From Aquipseudomonas alcaligenes NBRC 14159 (GTDB taxonomy: Bacteria > Pseudomonadota > Gammaproteobacteria > Pseudomonadales > Pseudomonadaceae): a DNA stretch of 64,000 nt. Both the position numbers and the translations under genes were made by a program. The first letter of the stretch is position 1. Every line of letters starts with the position of its first letter. Below the pieces are notes generated by a model that was not told the origin of the DNA, made no database searches, and saw only the letters and a list, made by a program, of their open reading frames with translations. The stretch spans positions 186,001-250,000 of the forward strand of contig NZ_BATI01000005.1 of assembly GCF_000467105.1 (NCBI RefSeq), written 5' to 3'. Positions 37,789 to 46,291 of the stretch are shown here, piece after piece.

Positions 37789-39921
37789 TCAGGCCTGCGG
37801 CAGCGCTTCGCTGTCGTTAGCGATGTGGTTCATGAGCGGTGGCAGCTCTGCGGTGGGCTCATCCGCCTCGTCGAGCGCCTCGACGATCAGCGAGAGTCGC
37901 TCGCTTTCGAAATCCATGTGGGTTGGCTCCAGTGCCGGCAGTGTCTTGCTGACCTTGGCCGACAGCTTGTTGAAGCGTTCCACCTTGCCGTACAGGCCCT
38001 GCTTGCCAGCCAGTGCCTTGACGGTGTCGTTGTAGTGGTTGCTCACGGTATTGAGCGTGCCGCCCAGCTTGCCGAGACGCTCGGCCACGGTGCAGACCTG
38101 GTTGTAGATCTCGCCGGCCTTTTCACTGATCTCGCGCGCTTCGGCATTACTGCGCTCGATCATCCATAGGTTGGCGACAGTGCGCAGAATGGGAATTAGG
38201 GTGGTGTGCGAGACCAGCACGATGTGCTTCTTGTAGCCGTACTCGAACAGGTCCTTGTTGTGCTTCATGGCCTCGATGTAGGCCGGCTCGATGGGCATGA
38301 ACATGAGCACGAAGTCCGGGCTGTGAATGCCAGCCAGGTTGGTGTAGTCCTTGGAGGCCAAGTCATCGATGTGCTTGCGCACCGCTTTGACATGTTCGGC
38401 CATGGCCAGCTGGTATTCCTCTGGTGACTCGGCGCCAACGGCGCGGTCGTAAGCGACCAGGGAGACCTTGCTGTCTATGATGATGTGTTTGCCATCGGGC
38501 AGCTTGATCAGGTAGTCGGTCTGCTTGGAGCGGCCCTCTGCATCTTTGAAGGCTGTCTGTACTTCGTAGTGCGCCTCTTCGATCAGGCCACTCATTTCCA
38601 GCGTGCGGCGCAGTTGCGCCTCGCCCCAAGCGCCGCGCTGCTGGGAGTCGCCCTTGAGTGCCGAGGTGAGGTTGTTGGCCTCTTTGCTCATCTGCAGGCC
38701 GATTTCCAGCACCTTCTTGATTTCAGAGTTGAGGCTGGTGTTGCCCTGCAGGGACGCATCGTGAACTTCGTTGATGCGCTTCTGGAAGCCTTCGATCTGC
38801 TCGCGGAACGGCTTGAGCATGCCGTCGATGCTGGTTTGGCTGGTCTGGGTAAAGGTCTTCCCCTTCTCTTCGAAAATCTTGTTGGCCAGGTTCTCGAATT
38901 CCTGAGTCAGCGACTTACGGGTATCAGCCAGTTGCGTCATCTGCTCCTGGAAGTGCTCCTCGCGCTTCTGCAGGGTGGTTTTGAGCTCGGTATGGTCCGC
39001 GTTGAGCTGCTGCAGGCGTTCCTGCAGTTCGCTGAAAGACTGCACCTGCTTGACCAGCGTTTGCTTGGTTTCTGCTAGCTGCTCGCGCACTTCGCGCTCA
39101 GCGGTTTCCAGAGCCTTAGCCCGCTTACCTTCGCTGGCCAGCTCGTCCTTTAGTGACTCACGCTCAGCCTGCAGTTGAAGACCTGCAGCTTGAGCCTTGG
39201 CGAGTCGCTCATTTAGATCGGCCACTAATTCCTCACGCTTCTCCAAGGCAGTCTTAAGCTCTGCATGAGCATTACTCAGTGGCTCATAACGACCCTGTAG
39301 CTCGGCGCGTGACTGTGTCTGCTCAGCAAGTTTCTGCTTGGTGTCGTTGAGCTGCTCACGCGCCTCACGCACTTCTGATGCGGCCACCTGGGCGCTGGCA
39401 TCCAGGCTAGCCAGCTCGTTTTTGAGGCCATCACGCTCACTTTGCAGCGAGGTGATGGAGGTTTGCGCCGTATTCAGACGATCACGCAGGTCGGTGATTT
39501 GCTCCTGAAGCGCTCGCCCCTCAGCCTGAGCCGCTTCCAGAAGCTTGGCGGTTTCGTTATGGCGCCGGTTGGCGTCTTCCAGCTTTATCTCTAGGGCTGC
39601 CTTTGCGTCTTTGCTCTCTTGCTGCTCCTGGTTCAGCCGCGTCACGTTCTCGAAGGCTGCCTGCAGTTTGGCCTTCAGTGAGCTTTCTTCAATCTGAAGC
39701 ACCTGACCGCGTGCCTCTGCAGCCTTCAATTGCTCACTCAGCGCCGTGCTGGCGGCCACTGCGGAGGCCTGTGCTTCTTGCGCCTGCTCAAGCTGCGCAG
39801 TGAGCCGGCTGAGCTGCCGCCCTTGCAGCAGGGCTGCGACAACGTAGCCAAACACCACACTGATTAGAGCGGCGACCACGCAGATTACGATGATTTCGGT
39901 AGTCCATTGACTGGCTTGCAT
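37789..39921 (-). CDS. rmuC: RmuC-family protein inside the hsd operon
   Basis: A 710-residue protein with an N-terminal transmembrane helix (about 9-28), a very long coiled coil (about 35-400, repeated QLEQAQ and LNDTKQKLAEQ-like units) and a C-terminal RmuC domain (about 410-640; RGAWGEAQL, TDYLIKLPDGKHIIIDSKVS, FVLMFMPIEPAY). The D and DSK residues belong to a PD-(D/E)xK-like nuclease core. E. coli RmuC is about 475 residues, so the coiled coil is extended here. AGGAG at 39927-39931 favours the ATG at 39921 over the GTG at 39927. It lies between hsdR and hsdM, only 8 bp from the former. Confidence 0.9.
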   Translation of the reverse strand: MQASQWTTEIIVICVVAALISVVFGYVVAALLQGRQLSRLTAQLEQAQEAQASAVAASTALSEQLKAAEARGQVLQIEESSLKAKLQAAFENVTRLNQEQQESKDAKAALEIKLEDANRRHNETAKLLEAAQAEGRALQEQITDLRDRLNTAQTSITSLQSERDGLKNELASLDASAQVAASEVREAREQLNDTKQKLAEQTQSRAELQGRYEPLSNAHAELKTALEKREELVADLNERLAKAQAAGLQLQAERESLKDELASEGKRAKALETAEREVREQLAETKQTLVKQVQSFSELQERLQQLNADHTELKTTLQKREEHFQEQMTQLADTRKSLTQEFENLANKIFEEKGKTFTQTSQTSIDGMLKPFREQIEGFQKRINEVHDASLQGNTSLNSEIKKVLEIGLQMSKEANNLTSALKGDSQQRGAWGEAQLRRTLEMSGLIEEAHYEVQTAFKDAEGRSKQTDYLIKLPDGKHIIIDSKVSLVAYDRAVGAESPEEYQLAMAEHVKAVRKHIDDLASKDYTNLAGIHSPDFVLMFMPIEPAYIEAMKHNKDLFEYGYKKHIVLVSHTTLIPILRTVANLWMIERSNAEAREISEKAGEIYNQVCTVAERLGKLGGTLNTVSNHYNDTVKALAGKQGLYGKVERFNKLSAKVSKTLPALEPTHMDFESERLSLIVEALDEADEPTAELPPLMNHIANDSEALPQA

Positions 39922-39929
39922 GTGCACTC

Positions 39930-42900
39930 CTAGTGACTGGTGGGCGGGGTTTCCCCGCGCAAGAAGGGCTTGAGCACGGCCACCAGCTCACCCACGTCGG
40001 CTGGGGTAAACACACCGTCGATGCCTTCGTGGGAAATGCTGGAGAACGGCGCGTCGTAGAGCTTTTCGATGACGATGCTGCCGTGCTGGGCAATGTAGCT
40101 TTTGAGCAGGTTCATGAAGCGCACCTGCTGGGCCGTGAGGCTGGGGTGGGTATGCAGGAACTGGGCGAAATGCTGTTCGATAGCCTGCACATCCAAACCA
40201 ATCAGCTCACGCACGGTCAGCTGCAGCTCGCTGGCGGTACGGCCATAGAACTCGTTGAGCACCTGCAGGCTAACGCCGGGGTGTGTGGTGAGGATGGTCG
40301 AGGTGAGCGAGTTCAGCTCCTGCTCGGCAATCGGCTCGCCCTTGTGGATTTTCTGCAGGGTCGGGTTGGCAGCCAGCATGGCGTCGAGGATGTCCTTGAT
40401 GCGGCGCCGGTAGATCATCGCCTCGTTGGCGCCGGCAATGGTGATGACGCGCTCCGCCTCCTTTACACCGCCATCGGCGGTGCGAGTACCCGGCGTTGCG
40501 TAGCCTGTGCCATCGCCGGACTTACGGTATTTCATGATGCCGCGCAGCTCCTGCCGCGCACGCTCCAGCTTGCCCACGTTGGCGTTGAGCCAGAAGTCAG
40601 CGCTGCGCACTTCCGCAATCAGGGCATCCTTCTGGCGCACGGCCTGGATATTGATGGCGAGCTTGTCGATCTCTTCCAGCAAGGTGATCTTGCCATCCTC
40701 GAAACAGCTGGCCTGCTCCACCAGGCAGCGCTCGATACCGGCGATGAGCTTGTCGAGTGCGGTGGCATGTTTGTCACGCAGCACACGGGCGGACATCAGA
40801 GAGGCGATGGTGGTCGCCAGCAGGTGCTGGGTCTTGGCGTCGAACTTCTGCAGTTGGTCGCCCTGCTGCAACTGGTGCACGGCACGCAGCTCGCGTTTGA
40901 CGGCAACGCTGCTCTCCGGCAGGTCGTTGATGTCGGCACGCAGCAGCTCGATGGCGGCATCAAAGGCAGCAGCATGATTGTGCTTTAGGGCGGCCTGCGC
41001 CAGCTCCAGACGCGCTTCGAAGGTGGTCTGCAGGAGCGACTTGCCACCCTGGTCTTCCGGCTCTTCGTACTCCTGCTCGAAGAAGTCGAAGTTGCCGTAG
41101 TGATCGAAGATGAGGAACTCGGTCTTGTGCTTGCCCTGACCAAACAGGTTCGGGCGCAGGCGTGTGCCGCGCCCGATCATCTGCCAGAACTTCACCCAGG
41201 ATTTGACCGGTTTGGCGAACACCAGGTTGACCACTTCGGGCACGTCGATACCGGTATCAAGCATGTCCACCGAAATGGCGATGCGGAAGTCGTTGCCCGG
41301 CTTTTTGAATTCCTTGATCAGGGTATCCACGTGCGGGATGGCGTTGTGGATGACCTTGCAGACCTTGCTACCGTACTGCGGATAGAGCTTGCAGAAGAGC
41401 GCCTCCAGATGCTCGGCATGATCCTGACGCTGGGCGAAGACGATGGTTTTACCGACCAGTGAGCCGGTCTCGTCCTTGATGCCGTTGTTGATCAGGTTTT
41501 CCAGGATGATGCGGTCGGTGTCTTCGCTGAAGATCTTGCGACCGATGTCCTTGCCGGCGATGGTGGTGCGCTTGGCCTCCTCCTCGCCGAGGTCCTCTTC
41601 GAGCTGACGCTGCTGTTCTTCACTCAGGTCGTTGTAGTGAATGCCATCGCGCAGGAAGTCGGTGGTGAGGTCTTTGACACGGAACGGCACCAGGTAAGGC
41701 GGATCGTTGTTGATGGCGGCATCGAGGCCGAACTCGAAGGTCGGGTCGGTGGTCTCGCAATCGAACATATCGAAGGTATTGCGGCTGATGAACTTCACCG
41801 GGGTGGCGGTGAGGCCTACCTGCAGGGCATCGAAGTAATCGAACAGATCACGGTATTTGTTGTAGATGCTGCGGTGGCTTTCGTCGGCAATGATCAGGTC
41901 GAAGAAGCCCACATCAAGCTGGGCGAAGCGGTTCATCATGCCCGGGTAGGTGGCGATGTAGACGCGTGCGGTCTGATCGACCTTGTTGGTTTCCCCGATA
42001 ACGCAACGCGGCTCGCTGGGCAGGTTCTGCTTGAAGGCCTCATCGGCCTGCACGCGCAGTTCCTTGCGGTCACACAGAAACAGCACGCGCTTGGCCCAAC
42101 CGGTGCGCAGTAGCAATTCGGCCAGTGCGATGGCCACGCGGGTCTTGCCCGTGCCGGTGGCCTGGATGATCAGCGCGCGGCGACGTTGCTGCTGGAAGTG
42201 CGCGGCAACTGTTTTGATCGCCTCGATCTGGTAGGGACGGTCAGCGATGTTCAGATCAGGGTTATGACGCTCCAGCTCCGCTTTGCGGTATTGGCGCTGG
42301 TAGATCAGGTATTCGAGGCTGTCTTTGCTGTAGAGGCCATACACCGGGCGGTAGGTGTTGTACTGCGCGTCGTCCCAGATGAAGGTCTCGTAGCCGTTGC
42401 TGTAGAAGATCACCGGGCGCTGCATGCCCATGCGCTCGAAGCCGTCGGCATACATGCGGGCCTGCTCGCGCCCGGCTTGCAGGCTGACATTGCCGGATTT
42501 CTTGGCCTCGATAACGGCCAGCGGCTGACCGTTGTCGCCCCATAGGACGTAGTCCGCACGCCCCTTGCCGGAAACGTTATCGGGGAAGTCGACTTCTACT
42601 TCCTGGCCGACCTGGGAGGGGTTGCTGATATCCCAACCCGCCTGCACCAGCATGGCGTCGATCAGCAGGGCGCGGGTCTTGGCCTCGTTCCACTGCAGGC
42701 TGTCGGCGACCTTCTGGCTCTGCTGCTGACGCTTCTGCTGGTCAGGCTTGGCAGGCGGCTCCAGTTTGTCGAGATGGCGGGTGCGTTCCTGCTCCAGCTT
42801 CTCCATGACACGCTGCAGCTCTTCCTGCTGCTGGTTGAGCTCCTTCTCGTAGCTGGAGACGGTCTTCTGCAGACTGGCGAGAGTCGCAGTCGGATCCTGC

Positions 42901-43328
42901 ACCTCGGCAAAGGGTGGAATATCGGCCTGTGCGGTGCCGTAGTACTTGATGGCCATGTACATGGCCAACTGATGAGCCGTCTTCAGCGCCAGCTGTGCAT
43001 TGCGCAGATCACCTTCCGCGCCGTGCGCGGTGTCGTTACCCTGGATGCGCAGGAAGTTGATCTGGTGAACCAGCGGCTTGCTGACGCAATCGGTGAACAC
43101 CGAGTTTTTAACCAAGTCGTAAAAGGTTGACTGCGGCATGCGCGGCAGCAGCTCTTCCTTGTAGATGGCTTTGGTCAGCTCTTCGGCGAAGCTGCGCAGG
43201 CGAGTGAGGGCGCTGCCCGGATCGATATGCAGGACGGCTTCGGCGAGGCCAGCGAGGTTCGCCAGCAGTTCGTTGCCGGTGCGGAGAAACTCGAAGTTGA
43301 CTGATTTCATGTAGGCGATTCTGTCCAT
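39930..43328 (-). CDS. hsdR: Type I restriction endonuclease subunit
   Basis: A 1132-residue HsdR. The N-terminal DUF4145-like domain (about 25-130) is followed by a coiled linker and a PD-(D/E)xK nuclease (D in VEVDFPD, EAK in VIEAKKSGN, near 245-280). A superfamily 2 translocase (ATGTGKTRV near 390, DESHRS near 483, GRGTRLRP near 735) and a C-terminal helical domain bind HsdM. It translocates and cuts DNA lacking the cognate methylation. The first ATG is at 43328, but a second at 43310 starts the conserved MKSVNFEFLR and would fit transcription from the nearby sigma54-like promoter. Confidence 0.95.
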   Translation of the reverse strand: MDRIAYMKSVNFEFLRTGNELLANLAGLAEAVLHIDPGSALTRLRSFAEELTKAIYKEELLPRMPQSTFYDLVKNSVFTDCVSKPLVHQINFLRIQGNDTAHGAEGDLRNAQLALKTAHQLAMYMAIKYYGTAQADIPPFAEVQDPTATLASLQKTVSSYEKELNQQQEELQRVMEKLEQERTRHLDKLEPPAKPDQQKRQQQSQKVADSLQWNEAKTRALLIDAMLVQAGWDISNPSQVGQEVEVDFPDNVSGKGRADYVLWGDNGQPLAVIEAKKSGNVSLQAGREQARMYADGFERMGMQRPVIFYSNGYETFIWDDAQYNTYRPVYGLYSKDSLEYLIYQRQYRKAELERHNPDLNIADRPYQIEAIKTVAAHFQQQRRRALIIQATGTGKTRVAIALAELLLRTGWAKRVLFLCDRKELRVQADEAFKQNLPSEPRCVIGETNKVDQTARVYIATYPGMMNRFAQLDVGFFDLIIADESHRSIYNKYRDLFDYFDALQVGLTATPVKFISRNTFDMFDCETTDPTFEFGLDAAINNDPPYLVPFRVKDLTTDFLRDGIHYNDLSEEQQRQLEEDLGEEEAKRTTIAGKDIGRKIFSEDTDRIILENLINNGIKDETGSLVGKTIVFAQRQDHAEHLEALFCKLYPQYGSKVCKVIHNAIPHVDTLIKEFKKPGNDFRIAISVDMLDTGIDVPEVVNLVFAKPVKSWVKFWQMIGRGTRLRPNLFGQGKHKTEFLIFDHYGNFDFFEQEYEEPEDQGGKSLLQTTFEARLELAQAALKHNHAAAFDAAIELLRADINDLPESSVAVKRELRAVHQLQQGDQLQKFDAKTQHLLATTIASLMSARVLRDKHATALDKLIAGIERCLVEQASCFEDGKITLLEEIDKLAINIQAVRQKDALIAEVRSADFWLNANVGKLERARQELRGIMKYRKSGDGTGYATPGTRTADGGVKEAERVITIAGANEAMIYRRRIKDILDAMLAANPTLQKIHKGEPIAEQELNSLTSTILTTHPGVSLQVLNEFYGRTASELQLTVRELIGLDVQAIEQHFAQFLHTHPSLTAQQVRFMNLLKSYIAQHGSIVIEKLYDAPFSSISHEGIDGVFTPADVGELVAVLKPFLRGETPPTSH

Positions 43329-43340
43329 GAGGGTCCTAGA

Positions 43341-43355
43341 GCGAGGACCGTGCCA
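43341..43355 (-). promoter_or_regulatory. Candidate sigma54 (-24/-12) promoter for hsdR
   Basis: The minus strand reads TGGCACG-GTCC-TCGC, matching 10 of 11 defined positions of the sigma54 consensus TGGCACG-N4-TTGC, including the key GG and GC doublets at the correct spacing. It lies in the 31-bp gap between a sigma54-type activator gene and hsdR. The predicted start of transcription, about 12 nt after the GC, falls at the first hsdR ATG, which favours the second ATG at 43310. Confidence 0.6.
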
Positions 43356-43359
43356 AGTT

Positions 43360-44841
43360 TTATTCGATGCCGTACTTGTCCATCCAGTTGCTCAGCGTCT
43401 GCTGGCTTTTGAGGCCTAGCAGGCTGGCCGCACGGGTCTTGTTGTTGCCGGTAAGTTTCAGAGCCTGACGCAGATAATGCCCGGCAACCTCAGCAATTAC
43501 CTCTTGTAAATCAATGCCTTGAGAGACATCTTGAGACAAGGGGCTCTTCTGCTCACGAGGCGGTTGGAACATTGCCTGTTCGATATCCGCAGCGCCAATC
43601 ACATCCCCCGGGCACCAGAGGGCGGCGCGCAACAAGGTGGACTGCAACTCCCGCACATTGCCTCTCCAGGGATGGCTGAGGATAAGTTTTTTTGCCTCTG
43701 CGGAAATTTTCTTACTCTCTAGCGATTCATCCCCTGCGGCAATTGCACCCAGCAGAGTGTCCGCCAGCAACAGCAAATCGCCCTCGCGCTCACGCAATGG
43801 CGGTAGGTGCAGCACTCCGATGGCAACCCGATAGAAAAGGTCTTCCCGAAAGCCACCTTCAGCCACGGCTTGCATCAGGTTACGGTGAGTCGCAGTGACC
43901 AATCGCACATTCACTCTGACTTCCTGGCTGCCCCCAACCGGAGTCACCACCCCCTCTTGCAGCACGCGCAGCAGACGCACCTGGGCATCAGGAGTCAGCT
44001 CACCGAACTCGTCCAGGAACAGGGTTCCACCATCAGCCTGCTGGAAAACACCGGCACGGCTCTCAACGGCGCCCGTGAACGCGCCTTTGCGATGACCAAA
44101 CAATGTGGAATCAATCAGCTCCGGCGGGATAGCTCCGCAGTTGACCGCAACAAATGGCCCCGATGAACGGGGACTGGCATTGTGAATCGCTCTGGCAAAT
44201 AGCTCCTTGCCAGTACCCGTTTCGCCATAGATCAGGACAGGCACCTGCTTTTGAGCAAGAACCTGCGCCTGCGCTTTGAGCCTGAACATGCGTTCACTCT
44301 GCGTAACGATGCTGTCAAAGGCCGCATTGACCGGGGCCTGGCCGTCAGCAAGCCGAAGCAGCTTGTCACCCGCAATGGTATTAGCTGCCGGTACATATTC
44401 CGCAGCGATCTCGAATGGCACATCGACCTTCTGCACCCCCTGCTCTAACGAGGACTGGTAGAAGGTGACTGGGTAGCGGGTCTTGCCGAGCAAAATCCAA
44501 ACAGCCTGCATGGCTGGGGTGCCGGGACTGAGCAGGATGGATAGCTGCGCGCCAGGGACGTGCAGCCGCTTTAGGTGTGCATTGGCTGCCTGGTAGATAT
44601 CTCCGAAATGCACCGGAGACCTAAGCGACTCATAGCTAAGATTGACCTGCGAATTCACCTGCTCACGCAGCCAGGCCAAGTAGGGTTCAACCTGCGCAGC
44701 CGGGTATGAAGAGAGCAGTTCAACCTGATCGAAAGACTCCGCTTTCAGCGTCGAAAGCACAGGCCCAGCATCACTTCCTGATGGTGCCTTGAGGTCGTTG
44801 CCACCTACCCAGCAGAGCAGCACATTCTGCTTTTTAGCCAC
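43360..44841 (-). CDS. CARF-like domain, sigma54-type AAA+ activator (RtcR-like)
   Basis: A 493-residue protein. The N-terminal region (about 1-170; NVLLCWVGGND and LSILLSPGTPAMQAVW) reads like a CARF/Rossmann nucleotide-sensing domain, as in RtcR. The AAA+ domain follows, with Walker A GETGTGKE, the sigma54-contacting GAFTGA and Walker B GGTLFLDEFGEL. The C-terminal Fis-type helix-turn-helix ends NNKTRAASLLGL and QTLSNWMDKYGIE. A TTG start 11 codons upstream is possible, but GTG at 44841 has AGGA before it and begins the conserved region. It is the first gene of the hsd operon, 31 bp before hsdR. Confidence 0.87.
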   Translation of the reverse strand: MAKKQNVLLCWVGGNDLKAPSGSDAGPVLSTLKAESFDQVELLSSYPAAQVEPYLAWLREQVNSQVNLSYESLRSPVHFGDIYQAANAHLKRLHVPGAQLSILLSPGTPAMQAVWILLGKTRYPVTFYQSSLEQGVQKVDVPFEIAAEYVPAANTIAGDKLLRLADGQAPVNAAFDSIVTQSERMFRLKAQAQVLAQKQVPVLIYGETGTGKELFARAIHNASPRSSGPFVAVNCGAIPPELIDSTLFGHRKGAFTGAVESRAGVFQQADGGTLFLDEFGELTPDAQVRLLRVLQEGVVTPVGGSQEVRVNVRLVTATHRNLMQAVAEGGFREDLFYRVAIGVLHLPPLREREGDLLLLADTLLGAIAAGDESLESKKISAEAKKLILSHPWRGNVRELQSTLLRAALWCPGDVIGAADIEQAMFQPPREQKSPLSQDVSQGIDLQEVIAEVAGHYLRQALKLTGNNKTRAASLLGLKSQQTLSNWMDKYGIE

Positions 44842-45134
44842 GCGTCCTAACCCTCTGCTTTTACTCGCTTCCAAATGCGCGAATCACCCAGCACCGTGCT
44901 CCGCCTCACAGTTTCTGGATAGTAAACCATCTGGTTAGGTTCGGGCTGAGTGCTCCGATTTAGGTTATGCGCTTTTGCTCTTGCATTTCACGCAGCCGCT
45001 CAGCCTGCTGTGCCTCATCTAGTCTTCGTTGCAGAAGGGATGGTGTCTTACGGTTCGTCAGCCGACTTGTCTCCGGTAATGGAAAAGATCAGAGGGTTTG
45101 CGGCCAACTGCTATCAGTTGTGAGGACAGATCTC
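44842..45134. other. Divergent intergenic region
   Basis: The region separates the activator gene from a divergent small gene. A perfect 11-bp palindrome AGCACCGTGCT lies at 44890-44900, about 50 bp before the activator start codon, and could be an operator. No further coding sequence is supported. Confidence 0.4.
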
Positions 45135-45563
45135 ATGTGCAGAGATTCACAAAGAACGATCGACCAGGACCACCCAAGGCACGCTGCCTCGATCTACTAC
45201 GAGGCATACGCTCGCACAGGCGATCACCGACAAACGTTCATCGACACAGTGCGCCGAGCGCTACTGGAGGGCTGTCAGCCTCATACGGCCTGGGTGACCG
45301 ATACCATGCTGCGGATGGGCAGACCGACGCATGCGGTCATGCTGAGCCTCCCTGAGGCCTCGATGGTGTTCTCGGTGGTCGTAGGTGGCGTCTCGCTCGA
45401 CTAGGCCGACCAGCTGCTTGAGTCCGAGTCGTACACACCACAGAACGGGCGTGGTTGGCGACTGATCGAGGAGGATTCGGTAGACCTCTACATGCGCCGG
45501 GCGCGGCAGGTGCCGGAAGAACCGCAGCTCGAGCTGGATTTCGCGATGGGGATGAAGCTTTGA
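45135..45563 (+). pseudogene. Small gene interrupted by an in-frame TAG
   Basis: A reading frame from ATG (MCRDSQRTIDQDHPRHAAS) runs to a TAG at 45402-45404. It continues open and protein-like for 52 more codons (ADQLLESESYTPQNGRGW, LIEEDSVDLYMRRARQV) to a TGA at 45561. Together they make one plausible protein of about 142 residues. No family was recognised with confidence. The next small gene overlaps the final stop by TTGA, which supports the full frame as the ancestral gene. Confidence 0.55.
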
Positions 45564-45778
45564 GCGAAAAGGTTGGCGTTTGCGACACCGCCGAACCGCT
45601 GCCGGGCCAGCTTGCCGCGGAGATCAGCGATAGTTCGCCGCATGCTGGAGAGCGCTGCCAGGTGCGACTCTGCGAGTCGTGCTTCCTCTTCACGCTGGGC
45701 ACGCTAAGACGTCAGCGAATGGTGAGCAACATGCTTGACCAAGATCCGCCGAGTGACGGTTTCGGGAGATTGGTATGA
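45560..45778 (+). CDS. Small cysteine-containing protein
   Basis: A 72-residue frame starting at TTG and overlapping the previous stop by TTGA. It has a CxxC-like element (VRLCESCFLFTLGTLRRQRM) and an acidic tail, so it may bind metal. The coupled start and the protein-like sequence support it; the unusual start codon and lack of a recognised family limit confidence. Confidence 0.4.
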   Translation: MSEKVGVCDTAEPLPGQLAAEISDSSPHAGERCQVRLCESCFLFTLGTLRRQRMVSNMLDQDPPSDGFGRLV

Positions 45779-45832
45779 GCCCCCCTTACACCCGAAGATC
45801 GCTCCAAATGCTGCACTGCTTATGACATACAC

Positions 45833-45853
45833 AGATCGGCGTTCGACGTATTT
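45833..45853. repeat. 21-bp direct repeat, copy 1
   Basis: An exact copy of 46305-46325 (GATCGGCGTTCGACGTATTTT). It lies immediately beyond the stop codon of the HAD gene, so the two copies bracket that gene. Confidence 0.85.
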
Positions 45854-46291
45854 TCAGGAATCGGCGGCGAGCCTCTGGCGCAGCAGCGCATCGATTGCGT
45901 CGGTTATTCCGTCGTAGAACATGCACGCGATCAACCGGTCCCGGTGCTGGGTGAACTGCCACACCTGGTCGTCGATGGCGAGCCATGGCTCGCCGGCACG
46001 GCCTGAGGCCTCCAGCCAGTCCAGAATCTCGCCTTCACGTCGCGCGGGTAACCAGCCATCGATGCGTTCGGCGATAGGCGTCACGTCGATAATCCGCTCG
46101 CGCATATCGGCCGGGAACAGCTCGCGCAGCTGGTCGAGCGTGAGCTTCTCGCGCCAGAGCGAGCTGATCACCACCACGAGCTGGGGATGGTCGCGCAGGA
46201 CCTCGACCAGCCTCGGCAGTGAGCGCAGACGCTGATCGGGCTGGGGAGGATCGGGGTGCAGCACCCCGTCGATATCGAGAAACAGGATCAT
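45854..46291 (-). CDS. HAD-domain protein
   Basis: A 145-residue HAD-superfamily protein: motif I FLDIDGVLH (DxD), motif II Ser in VVISSLW, and the acidic motif WLAIDDQ. It looks like the small HAD domains associated with RNA-repair proteins (PF18143 type), which act as phosphatases. The ATG overlaps the stop of the upstream gene by ATGA. The whole gene lies between two exact 21-bp repeats, which suggests that it was inserted as a unit. Its own partner in the element is not evident. Confidence 0.8.
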   Translation of the reverse strand: MILFLDIDGVLHPDPPQPDQRLRSLPRLVEVLRDHPQLVVVISSLWREKLTLDQLRELFPADMRERIIDVTPIAERIDGWLPARREGEILDWLEASGRAGEPWLAIDDQVWQFTQHRDRLIACMFYDGITDAIDALLRQRLAADS

